Assembly (NCBI RefSeq): GCF_025766255.1
Contig: NW_026516664.1
Span: 124,001-188,000 of the forward strand
DNA from: Zychaea mexicana
Taxonomy: Eukaryota > Mucoromycota > Mucoromycetes > Mucorales > Lichtheimiaceae
Length of the DNA stretch: 64,000 nucleotides
Reading direction: 5' to 3'
The notes beneath the pieces were generated by a model that did not search any database, was not told the DNA's origin, and saw nothing but the letters and a program-made list of their open reading frames with translations. Of this stretch, positions 1 to 10,755 are shown piece after piece; position 1 is the first letter of the stretch; every line of letters begins with the position of its first letter. A program made the translations under genes and the position numbers.

Positions 1-218
1 AAGAGTGCGCAAGTGAGAATAGAAACCACGCGGGCCCATCATCATCCAATTTCTAGGGGGTTGTGTGCTCTTCATCTCTGTATCCCACAGCAGACACAGC
101 TGCATTAACCATATTCATGTCAAATCCGAAGTAGATTTGAATTTCACCAAGCGCGTCTTGTTGCCTCACTTGCAATTTGCCTTTTGAAACGAGAACTATT
201 GTTTTCCATTAAGGATGG

Positions 219-3200
219 TTAATTGTTGGCGATGCTAGTTTCTAAAAGAGAGATGCTTGCTCATAATATATAACGATATTGCTGGTGATGGTGATGGTGA
301 ACGTACGCAAGAGATGATAAACCGCTTGTGCAACTTCTGATCGATGCGCGGTCGGAGAGAGTAATGTTTGGAGCGCGACTGGCTCCCCCTGTTGAGAGAG
401 CATCCATTGTGCATAGCTATTTTGTGTTGAGTAACTTGAGTTAAGGTTTGACGTTTCTTCTTGCAGTTTCTACAAAGCAATCAGTAAGCAGTGATAGGAA
501 ATGTGTCTTACCTAAAAAAGACATCTGCATCTCTGTCATGATAGAGATTATTCGTCGTAGTAATAGCTGTTTCTGCCAACATTGCTGCTGCATCTGTGCC
601 TGAGATGCATACACACACACATATAAAAAATAGCGTAGCATTCTTTTTTAGGAATCATGTCATGCAATGCAAAGCAGTAGTAGCATAACCACAACCATTA
701 CTGTCTATAGCCAAAACACCACCATCATCTAATAAGCAGCAACAGTACTAGTAGTACTGGAAATAATAATGCAATGCAGCACAGCAACAATGGTTATACC
801 TTGAAACACCATATCATCGCCGTCATCGTCACCACCAGCGCCGCTGTCATAATCCATGTAATCATCTTCTTCAGGAACCCGGGAAAATTCCGGAGACCGA
901 CGAATGCGTGATAATCTTCTCTGTTCTTCATCATCTGAAGTATCAAAAAGCAGGGACTCAGATGAACCCGAGCGTTCTATTTATAAAAAGTGTGTGTAGA
1001 ATGTAAAATGTAAACGTCAGAATCTTATTGTAAGACTCCTCTAATGGTATATCCATATTCCCTCAATTAACCGTAGTATATTACTGTCTGATTCTCCCTT
1101 TCCTCTTTTGTTTTTTATCCACCCCTCTTCCCCCTTTTTTTTAAGAACAAACGTTACCACGGCTAGTATTGAACCGTTGATCAGCACCAGTCGATGAATT
1201 GTCATTTAACATGAAATCCATGGAAGAACGTAAAGATGATGCGTCATCGACGGCTTGCTGGTTCCTTCTGGCCCGTTCCAGTTCCACATTGGTCATTGCC
1301 ATCGGCAGCAAGAATTCCTAACAGATATATTAATGTATAAATATAGTGTGTAGTTGTCTTGATAGTAATTTAATACTCAAAATTAAAAAAATAGACTTCT
1401 TTTGCTTTACTAATGATGCTGATATGTCAAGTATAAACTTAATAGTGTGCAATTTACCGATTGAAGCTGATGCTGCCACATTGCATTCGTCTGCGCAATG
1501 TCAACTATTATTGTATTTAACTGTTAATAATAGTAACATGATAATACATCATCGTGCTTGTAATATGCAAGCTACAACCACCATCTGGGAGAAAAGTAGT
1601 ACTGTACCTGGCACAAGCGGTCGATGAAGCCGTTGCTCGATTGAGGCGGCCTTTTTGGCCTTGACAAGCTTTCCTTTTCCCCTTTGATTTATAAAGATGT
1701 CGTATGGATCACGTCTGTTGATGAGCGTATCTCGTCGCTGATAAAAGCTCGCAGGCACTGTGGTTGTTGTATCGCTAATCAATCGCCGAGTTTGTGTTAG
1801 TCTTAAACGGCGTTGCTGTTGCTCCTGCTGCGGCGCAGTAGCAGTGATGGTAGCAAGTGCTGCATTCATCCCTGTTGCTGTTGTATTTGTTGCCTGTGCC
1901 TGATCAAGTACATCCACACCGTCATCGGTATTGCGGTCGCGGTCCTCGTTTGCGTCAAAAGAAGGGCTGCTGCCCTCACTGACAGGGACCAAATCAGACA
2001 TGTCCTCAGTAGCAAATGTCGATCGTCGTGATGATACTATAGGAGGTAGCATGTTGATGAAATGTTCTCCTCTACCCCCATCATTGTAGTTGTCGTACAC
2101 ATGCGCATCACTAGTATCACCTTCGTGGGGGTGAGAAGAGCCGTTCTCTTCGGCTGGTGTTGTAACTCTGCAGTACTCATCTGTTGGAGTGCGATCGTCC
2201 GTTGAAGGTGGCAAGGAGGCAGCACGTCGCAACAACAGACGTCGTTGATCATCCATAATAGCCGCCCATACGTGCCGGTCGTCGTTCTCATCACCATAAT
2301 TCTCGCTTCCTCCAATGTCACCGTCGTCGTAAAAGTCGTCGACGAAAAGATCTGGTATAGAGTAGCCTTCTGCGTTTGGTTGTTGTCTCCCTTCTGCTAT
2401 TCTCGGAGGAATGTGAGGCATTACGTGATGGTCCATGTTGCTGTAGTAGCTAACAGCAGCATCGGCACGGTGGTCACCTTCCAAGAAAACGGGTGACAAA
2501 AGATAGCTGTCGTTCATTCTGTTCACCTGTTCACCAATTGAATAGTTGTCAGCATCTTGTAGCTCCTCGATAGTACCGGCAGCCGACGAAGTGGCTGAAG
2601 CACTGTCGTTTGTATATAACGCCAAAGGAGGGTCCACATAGGTCCAATCGAACTGTTTGATGCGTCCAGGTCGACAATGAGTTCACAGTGCACACAATAT
2701 CGAGGTAATCGTTATAGACAGGAGTTAATCGTACGAAGAACAGAAAGGTTTGTTCTGTATATATCCACTTTCGTTTCCACAAGAATTTGTATATCGAACT
2801 TACCAGATCTGCAAAAGGATAGTATGTTTCAGTGGACGGATGGCCACCGATGGCTTCAAGCTCTGTTAATGTGATGTTTCTCAGTTTTGCAACAGAGCTT
2901 GGCAAATCAATTGTATTCGTTGCTTGTGGCTCGAATAGCTTTGGGCGCAATCTAGACCACAAATGAAGCACATCCGCTATTATAAAAGACGAAAGGTATG
3001 TCAGCATTAACAATATGAGATACAAATGCTGCATTCTCCTTTTAATGTAGTAAGGAGATAGTGATGATAGTTACAGTAAACCATGAGTGATTGCTGTCGC
3101 AGTACTTTGGCTGCGCCCAAAAGAAGTGCAGAAATCACAGGAAATGTGATTGGATCTTTGGTCTCGTCAAGCATGACGTTACTTTGAGCATAGCAAAATA

Positions 3201-3535
3201 TATCAATAATGCCACTGGTAATGAGTCGTTGTATTCATCTTTATAGAAAAGTGATTATTTTCTCGCGCTTCGGCAATGCTATGTCATCATACCAGATATT
3301 GGCCACATCGATTGCTGCGATTTCTCGTTTCGACAGTCGTTTAGCTCTTGGGGTTAGGGTTGCAGCGTACCTATAAGACAAGCCAGTATGTGTTACACGT
3401 GTGAACAATTATAACATACACGTACAGCACCGTCATTATACAGAGGCACTGCAGCTTCACGCCCCCTTTTATCATTTGATGGTTATACCATATTGTCAAC
3501 AGCTCTTTTTTACGACTTTCCGGTAGCCTCATCAT
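219..3535 (-). CDS. rec8: Rec8/Rad21-type kleisin (cohesin subunit), about 11 exons
   Basis: Kleisins close the cohesin ring around sister chromatids, the N-terminus binding the Smc3 neck and the C-terminal winged helix the Smc1 head. The N-terminal domain is read across exons 3489-3535, 3293-3370, 3075-3214 and 2804-2976. It contains LLTIWYAATL, LSKREIAAIDV, and ISALLLGAAKVLRQQS then VYSDVLHLWSRLRPKLF, which match the Rad21_Rec8_N pattern of helices ending in an IYSRQ-like motif. A long acidic, Ser/Thr-rich linker follows (exon 1608-2652), then small exons at 1458-1504, 1158-1317, 800-976 and about 512-599. The C-terminal part (about 241-475) reads TLLSPTAHRSEVAQAVYHLL, like the Rec8/Rad21 winged helix. 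The start at 3535 (ATGATG) was chosen because its exon splices in frame to give IWYAATL; it lacks the usual MFYS opening. The junction near 475-512 and the last residues are unresolved. A mitotic Rad21 identity is less likely than Rec8 but not excluded. Confidence 0.75.
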
Positions 3536-3605
3536 TGTATGTACAAGTGCGAGAAGTATATGAGAAGGAAAGAGAAAGAAATTTTATTTCGAATATGCGC
3601 GGGTG

Positions 3606-5029
3606 TCAAAGCTCAATAAGAAAAGCATTATCATTTCGCTTTTTGGTTTCAGATAGCTTTCGCTTCACCTCTTCAATCTGTTGGGGTTGGTTTAAGTCAC
3701 AAAAATTTAAATGAGCATAAGTGACCTTCATCACATCCGCCTTTTCCACTCACTCCTCTCCAATAGCAAGCGCACATATATACACACGCACAGAGGTGAG
3801 ATCCATTCTAAGACAATAACAAGACATTACGCAAGCTTTACCTTGTGATCTAATTCTTGTGCTGTGTTTTCTAATATGTGTGTTGCTGGACAGATGACGT
3901 TATCGACAAGATGCGTGATTGACTGACCATACACACCCGTATTGTACAGTTCGGTCATTTTATCGGACGTCACATTCCGATGATCGCTATAGAGTATTCT
4001 TTTTGACGTCGCTGCTTCGTACTCCTTGTAGTGTTCCTCAAACATCCGCTTTGGCAGATCCAAGAAGGTTTCTCGCATAACAGGAGGTACGGTACGGCTG
4101 GGAACGATTTCGATTGGTACGTTGACGCGAGACACCGTGCCGTCTGGTGCATTTTCGGATTGGAAACATGTTATTTGGACACGCTGTGTGTGGTCGGAAC
4201 TGCTGTCGAAACAGGATACGATTATGCCGAAAAAGTGGCTGTCGAGATATTGTTGTGATAACTGTGTTCGTAAATCTAGTAGTATAAACGTCCATTTCCA
4301 TCAGTCAGTAAACGCACAGTATACTTCAACAGCTAGCAACAAATCGACCTTTTCCACTTTACCAACATGTGATGGGAACACCGTGATATGAGGATGACTG
4401 TGGTACTACATCGTTATTATTACAGTCAGATCTTACTCCTGGAGGGCTATACACTGTTGGCACAATTCAAAAAAGACAGAACTCCCGTTTATTTTTTTCG
4501 TAATACTCACCCATCCAATGACACACATTTTTCGACCTAGCCGTTTACCAACTTGCTACATGTTTTTCAAACGTAGCGTCAGCACATGGATAATGCGAGT
4601 ATATAATTCCCCTCAATCTTTTTTATACCTCAGCCTCGAGGGCAGCAAGATGAAGTTGTTCGGGCGCAATTTCCACTCTATCTTTGCGTTTATCAGAGCG
4701 TGTAAGCAGCGAAACAGCCTCCACACTGGCGAGTGCCCGGTTTGACATGAATGGATTGGTGTTTTTCAAACCCTAACATATATCAGCAGTTAGCAAAGTA
4801 TTTGTCACAAGTACAAAAGCTCTATAAATTCTGTATAAGGGCAGCCAGTACCTGCCATTCGCCAATGAGCATTCCAATAACTTCTTCCTGCATTTTCAGA
4901 GTCTAAAGTCAATATCAATCGGATATATGTTTCGTCGTATACGATTCCTAATCAGACCTTCTCGGTTGATAATGCATGGGATAAAATGATGTGGTATACG
5001 CTGCTAGGAATCAGAACTTTCATCAACAT
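3606..5029 (-). CDS. BRCC36: BRCC36-type JAMM/MPN+ K63-specific deubiquitinase
   Basis: This is a zinc metalloprotease of the Mov34/MPN+ family that cleaves K63-linked ubiquitin in the BRCA1-A/BRISC complexes. Exons by eye: about 4914-5029 (ALSTEK), about 4852-4892 (EEVIGMLIGEW, with the catalytic Glu), about 4575-4770 (DKRKDRVEIAPEQLHLAALEAE), about 4516-4545 (CVIGW), about 4368-4408 (YHSHPHITVFPSHV, the JAMM HxHP and Ser), 3842-4275 (DLRTQLSQQYLDSHFFGIIVSCF, with the metal-binding Asp, through to a C-terminal helix), and 3606-3677 (24 codons, short coiled coil, stop). All catalytic residues expected for an active enzyme are present: E, HxH, S and D. Length and order match animal BRCC36 without large insertions. 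A second in-frame ATG at 5023 is possible. The head-to-head neighbour is the NTM1 methyltransferase, with about 260 bp between their starts. Confidence 0.88.
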
Positions 5030-5288
5030 GATGGGCGAAGGAAGGGAATGGGAGAGAAAGAGAGGAAGAGCTGACAAACAAAAACGTCAAGGACCATTTG
5101 CATAAATTTACCAGCCGCTAATTTTTTATTTATTTTGCTAGTTAAAATACCAAACTTCTTAATTAATCGCTCATGCCCATTGTAAGTGAGAAATCAATAA
5201 ATTCACTCGCGCGTGACAAGAAACGTTCCAACCCTTTCTCACTTTATTGACTGATTAGGGACTTAAACAAGACGACCATTTGCAATTA

Positions 5289-6344
5289 ATGGACCAATCG
5301 GACTGGTACAGTAATGCGCAAAAATACTGGACGAGTGTACAACCGACCGTGAACGGCATGCTCGGGGGATTCGCTACGGTGGATCCGATCGATGTAAAAG
5401 GCTCATTAAACTTTATTGATGAGTTTGTGCATGGTGTACGCGGTGTCAACAATGTCATGCGTCAAGAACCGGTGATTAGCAACAAATATGCCTGTGATTG
5501 TGGAGCCGGGATTGGACGCGTGACAAAAAACTTTTTACTTCGTGTACCGTTCCAGCATGTTGACTTGGTGGAACAGGCGCCCAATTTTGTTCAACAAGCC
5601 AAAGAGTCGTATTTGCGCAACGAGATTAACCAGGGGACTGTCAAGGACGTGAAGTGTCAAGGATTGCAGGATTTTTGTCCCAACCCGGGAAAATATGATT
5701 TGATCTGGTGTCAGTGGGTGTTGGGCCATTTGACAGATGGTGAGTTAAGTTCAAGCTAGACTCTTGAAAGAACTTTGTAGGAGGCTAGGAAGGGTGGGGT
5801 GTGGGGGTGGTATTGTTTAAAGTATGAGTAAATCTGATGATAAGGTGGGCTAGGCGAAAGAAGGGAGAGTTTAATGCTTGGATTTTTTTGTTTTGGGTTA
5901 TTAGATGATCTGATCGGGTTTTTTAAACGATGCATGAAGGGACTTAAGCCGCATGGATTAATTGGTATCAAGGAGAATAATTCGTCCAAGGATTATGTCG
6001 TTGATGAGGAAGACAGCAGCGTCACAAGGTAATACATGTACATATTGAGGAGGAAAGGGCGGGGGAGGGGGTTACTGCTCTTCTTGGTTTGCTTTGAAGG
6101 AGCCGTTGATCAACAGAAAATTTTCAATGTTAGACCCAATGATGCTTTGAAGCGTTTGTATGCAGACGCTGGTTTAGAAGTGATCAAAGAAGAAGTGCAG
6201 CAAGGGCTCCCTGCAGGCCTCTTCACAGTCAGAATGTAAGTCGTCTTCTGATTGTCTCCCTCACCCAATGCTCTTTTTTATGTGCATTACATTTATACAT
6301 GTTGCATATCTAGGTACATGTTAAGGCCGATCCAATCATCTTAG
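5289..6344 (+). CDS. NTM1: alpha-N-terminal protein methyltransferase NTM1/TAE1
   Basis: This S-adenosylmethionine-dependent methyltransferase modifies the alpha-amino group of proteins with X-Pro-Lys N-termini, including ribosomal proteins. Exon 1 (5289-5739) carries YWTSVQPTVNGMLGG, the SAM-binding motif CDCGAGIGRVTK, and GLQDFCP followed by YDLIWCQWVLGHLTD. Exon 2 (5905-6028) carries FFKRCMKGLKPHG, IKEN and DEEDSSVTR. Exon 3 (to 6235) has DALKRLYADAGLEVIKEE and exon 4 (6314-6344) ends in MYMLRPIQSS. This order is the whole NTMT1 fold. The start at 5289 fits the short N-terminus of the family; an upstream non-coding exon is possible because an AG sits just before. The canonical donor at 6029 and the AG at 6108 do not keep frame (one base out), so either the exon 2/3 junction is non-canonical or there is an indel. 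Confidence 0.85.
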
Positions 6345-6631
6345 CATGCGTCTATCCCTCAAGATTCAAAAGCATGGGCGCAATTGTCCACTCCAATGTC
6401 TTATTAATAACTCCCACAACTATCTCGCGCATATTACTAATCTACACACGAACACAACACATACTCATCCCTCCAGGAGCCATATAGGTTGATCCATTTC
6501 TCTCATTCATACATGCAAAAACTCCTAATAAACAAGAAGTTTACGTGAAAAACAATCAAACATGTACATCTCGGTGGTTTTTCTTTTAGGCAAGCCTTTT
6601 TTTAATGCACAGAATGAAACAAAAACAACGC

Positions 6632-7561
6632 TTATTTCTCCTAAAGAATGATATATATGATGCAATGCAATGCACAAATTTCCTTATTAGCAACCTATCC
6701 ATATGAACGATTTTATACAATAATGCTTAAAATGGATGAGCACACTTACAGGGATCTCAACTTCACCGGCATCGATGGCATCGCAAAGATCCTTGGGGCT
6801 CTGACCATCAACAGTGCAGCCGACAGAGTTGGCAGTGCCGAGGATTTCCTTGACAGTACCGCTCAACTCACGAGCAAAGGACTTGAAGCGCATGGTGCGG
6901 GCGATCTCAATGATATCATCAAGAGCAATGTTACCGGTGTGCTTGACTAGTAGTTGGAGAATTCAAAAGCATTTTAGATTTTAACCACCCCAAAAAATCC
7001 TCAGTTTTCCCTTCTGTCGCGACAAAGCAAAAAATATAGATCCTCAACATGTATAAACACGTACTGTTCTTGTCCTTCTTGCGGTCACGTGGGGGCTCCT
7101 TCAAAGCCTTAATGACCAAAGACGAGGCCGAAGGGACGACGGCAACCTGAGCCTGACGGTTCTGGATCGTCAACTGGATGGTAACACGCAAGCCCTTCCA
7201 GTCCTTGGTGTTCTTCATGATGTCTTCACCGACCTTCTTGGGCGAAAGACCAAGAGGACCGATCTTGGGGGCTAAAATTCACATGTTCCAAAATTCTATG
7301 GGTTAGTTTGTTTTTTGACATGCTTTACCCCTTCTCGCAATTCTTTTCTCAATTAAAATCGTTTGCTGTCATTGTTGTATATACGCACCGAGAGCCGAAG
7401 AAGCAGCCAATTCACCACCTATTAAATTTGGAAAGGGGGGGGGGTTAACATTTTATTTTTGGACAATGTCGTAAGCACCACAGTGTGGTTGAAATGGATA
7501 CTTTACCAGTGGCGCGCAAGTAGATGATCTTCACCTCTGAGGGATCGAATTTGGGAGGCAT
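6632..7561 (-). CDS. RPL12: 60S ribosomal protein L12 (uL11)
   Basis: uL11 forms the base of the ribosomal stalk together with the 25S GTPase-associated region. Five exons read as one protein: [19 protein letters not shown] (7507-7561), GELAASSAL (about 7391-7421), [18 protein letters not shown] through [12 protein letters not shown] (about 7067-7272), [17 protein letters not shown] through DAGEVEIP (about 6751-6948), and a terminal micro-exon of only nine bases (6632-6640) encoding Glu-Lys-stop. The total of about 165 residues is the normal family length, and the motifs are near-identical to other eukaryotic L12 proteins. The N-terminal PPK run after Met makes it a potential NTM1-class methylation substrate (known for yeast Rpl12). 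NTM1 is its convergent neighbour, 287 bp away; I read that as coincidence. Confidence 0.95.
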
Positions 7562-8222
7562 CTATGGAGTGTACATGATCGTTTGTTAACGTTGATGGAC
7601 GTGATAACATGGGATGGATGGATGGATGGATATGGATGGGGGCTTCAATGACTCTCACCTTGCGTGTCGAATAAGAGAGGGGGTACTTCCATGGTGGCGG
7701 TTGCTACTCTACAAAACTACGATGCGGACTTGAATAACTGATTCTGGGGAGTACCTAAGCTCCAATGAAAATCATCACTGATGCTCTTTACAGCGAATCA
7801 CTTTTCTGGGTGCCGCAACATAATCCTCGGGCCCATGACCCTCAACTGTATTGTTACCCTTAATACGCTTTAAGCTAGTGGTAACCCCTTTAATTTTACA
7901 AAGGCTCATAAGTATAGATAGACATGTAGAGGATAGCAACTAAGGGCTTAAAGAAGCATCATTGTTGAGGAACATCTGCTATACTTTTTTCTTTTTCAAT
8001 AATAGTAGTAGTAATAGTAGTAGTTTTGGAAAGGTACAAATAAGAGGTGACTTCCGGTGGGGTTTAGCGTGAACGGCGCTGCATGACAGCTGAGAGAGCA
8101 CAGGAGGGAGAGTAAATCACTGTGAGACAACAGTCAACAAGGTAAAAAGAACCGCATTTGCTTTGTAATACAGGTATATTCATATGGCAGACTACTACTA
8201 GCACTAGCATTTAAAAGTGCAA
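7562..8222. other. intergenic: RPL12 promoter side and AIM32 3' side
   Basis: No coding region is supported here. A GGAT tetranucleotide run lies at about 7612-7640, just upstream of the RPL12 start. An inverted repeat GTTACC/GGTAAC occurs at about 7853-7884, and a TAGTAG-rich tract at about 8004-8024. An upstream non-coding exon of RPL12 could be here but cannot be proved from sequence alone. Confidence 0.5.
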
Positions 8223-9285
8223 TCACCAGTCAAGTAACGAAGGAGCGCATGGCTGGGGTTGTTGTCGTTGTTGCTGCTGCTGCTGTGCCTTTGCGCAGCC
8301 AGCTTGGAAGACCGCTCGTAACAATTGCTGGATGACTTTGTCCTCAGCCACCGATTGTTGGACAATATCCAGACAATGACACGGTGTCACTCGACCATAC
8401 CAAATAGCTCGCTGACCTTGATGGGTATAAACCACCAGATTGCCTGCAAACGCATGGCCTATGTGATATATCAGAAGAGCATCAGTAAAAAAGATTCCAA
8501 TCTGATTACAGCAAGTCGTGATTGTTTCCTTTCTGACCTCCGAGATGGCTAACAAGAGCCACTTGAGCCTCCACCTGACACAGCCTCAATGCATCTTCTA
8601 GTGCCTTTTGGAGCATTGGGCCTATGGTACCACAGCGCTTATCCTTGCGTGCATGACCACACACAAGCAACAAGTTTATATACGGCGAAGGGTGCGTTAC
8701 GAATCCAGATGGGCATCCATAGACAAAGTCCAACAAGGCCGTCGCACGTCGCGGAGTAACATTGGCAATGATAACGTTATCTGGCATCAGGATCACATCA
8801 TGTGCGTTCCGTTGTGTAGAGAAGCGTGATGGGAGAGACGCGTTTGTCACCATAATCCGATGGCTCGCCTTATCTTGTTCCAACTGTTGCGTCGTATTCG
8901 CGAACCGGATCGGATGAAACCGGTTTGGATCGTCGCGCTGCCATCGCTGTTTCTTTTTGTTGTCCTTGTTGATTGCTTCAATCAACGCTCGTGCTAGTCC
9001 GTCGTCGTCTTCAATATGTGGTGGCCAGTCAGTTTTGCCAGTCAGAATGATGAAATGAACCGCATAACCCGGCACAGTGTTGTAAAGGGGTCGTGATTGG
9101 TCAATGTTGAGTTGGGTGGGGACAATGGGATGCAAGGCACAGGGCTTGACGCAGCCCTGACAGTCGCTGGCAGGTGAAACGCTAGGTATTGATGTCGTCT
9201 GAAGTGATGGTAGACAGGATGCAGCACAGTCATCTGGACAAGCGGATGGGTATAGACTATTCACGCATTTCGATAACCATTCCAT
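8223..9285 (-). CDS. AIM32: AIM32/Apd1-family thioredoxin-like Fe-S protein
   Basis: Members of this family (sucrase/ferredoxin-like, thioredoxin-like fold) bind a [2Fe-2S] cluster through two Cys and two His; yeast Aim32 is mitochondrial and Apd1 cytosolic. Two exons are read, about 8541-9285 and 8223-8467, joined at the GTCAG donor so that HLGG continues as HAFAGNLVVY. Visible motifs are an N-terminal Cys-rich stretch (CPDDC, CQGCVKPC), then LLLVCGHARKDKRCG (the two ligand Cys), then SHLGGHAFAGN (the two ligand His), then WYGRVTPCH, all in the order expected. A polyglutamine run lies near the C-terminus. No clear mitochondrial presequence is seen at the chosen ATG, so localisation is open. 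Confidence 0.85.
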
Positions 9286-10318
9286 TTTCTTGCTCTATCC
9301 ATCCTCAACTAAAGAAAAAAAGAGAAGAAGAAGAGAAAAAAAGAAGGGGGAGTCAAATTTCGTGTGGAATCGATCGTCGTTTGAAATTCGGGTCACCAGT
9401 GCCACATAATCAGTTTCAGCCTTTACTCAACAGGGCATAGCCAAAGGGATGCTGTTCGTTCGTACCTTACTGTTGTCTGATGATATGTATGTCTCGAAGA
9501 TTAACAGGCACTAGCGCAAAAGGTACAATGACAAGGGCAGACTCCAGATGCATGAAAAAAAAGGAAAAGATGGAATCTGTTTTTGTGCCTACAAAAATAG
9601 TCGTTTTGAAACTTTTCAACAACATGCTGTCTGGGGAAAAGCAGCAGGTGGAAATAAGATGAGATGTGTTGGGTGTGTGCACCTAATTGATTTATCTAAC
9701 AGGGTCACATACTTCTTGCTCAAGCACACATGCTTGCATGACATCCTAAAAAACGCATGAGGTGGTTTATGTCGAGGAAGATCAATTCTCCAAAAAAAGA
9801 ATAACACACTTTTTCTATGGGTGACACAAGAGGCCTATCTGATCCGGATAACTTTAATAATGTGGTACAGAGAACTAGATGCTACTATACTACGAACGCA
9901 TCACCATGTTAGAGAGTCAATAGTGACGACACTTTCAAGGCAAGTCGTCTATAAGTGCTATCATGCTTTTCATTGCCAAAAGGTACGAGCACAGAAACCT
10001 TTGTCCACAGGTTAAGTAGTATACATAATGGGCCACAGTGTTCCATGCTAGATGGAACGCCGGTCTTGGTGCATATACTAAAGAGCAGCTCATATCTGGC
10101 TGTAGAGCTAAACTTTAACATGCGCGAGAGACTGATATATCGCTTTCAAATCTATAATCGATATATACTAGTAGTGTTAGTTTTTACACGCTGATATGTA
10201 CGTCACCGTGCACCAGATTCCCTCTCTTCGTCACAGATGAACGTCACATGTTTTTATGTATCAACCACACTATTGTGTGAAGAAATGTGTTTTATTATTA
10301 TCACCACTTGTAGTTGCA
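9286..10318. other. intergenic region without supported gene
   Basis: The short open frames on both strands here have no recognisable motif, no neighbouring exon with matching phase, and overlap one another. A purine-rich AAGAAGAAG tract at about 9311-9350 lies directly upstream of the AIM32 start and looks like promoter/5' UTR low complexity. The rest is AT-rich and featureless to me. Confidence 0.5.
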
Positions 10319-10724
10319 TTACTGAAAAGGAGGTAGCGTAGGCCCATGAGAAAGTCCAGCAACTACCCGGATCCTTGAATCGACGGGCATTTCAACGAGT
10401 GACAGTGGATCTTCGTCTTCACTGAGACGTTCTTGTTGGAGGATACTATCATTAATTTCTTTGGACCGCAGTAATCGCCGCCGCCTATACCCTCCTCGTT
10501 TCCGTATAGCACTCTCCAGTCCACTGGAGAATATTTCGTACTGGCAGAATAAACAGATCCATTCGTCCGGATTATCGCTCTTAATCATTGATAAGTCCGA
10601 GGTACTGAGATCCACATCAAGCCAATCTGCTTTTCTTTGCTGTTGTACTTGTTGCTGTTCTCGCTGATGTGCCTTTTTGCCTTTCTTTGTCAAAGTCGTG
10701 ATGTCTGCTTGCAGTTTTCCTTTT

Positions 10725-10755
<31 letters not shown>

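Noticed and set aside
3340..3362. Telomere-like GGGGTTAGGGTT
   Set aside because: It lies in the conserved kleisin coding exon and is not tandemly repeated.
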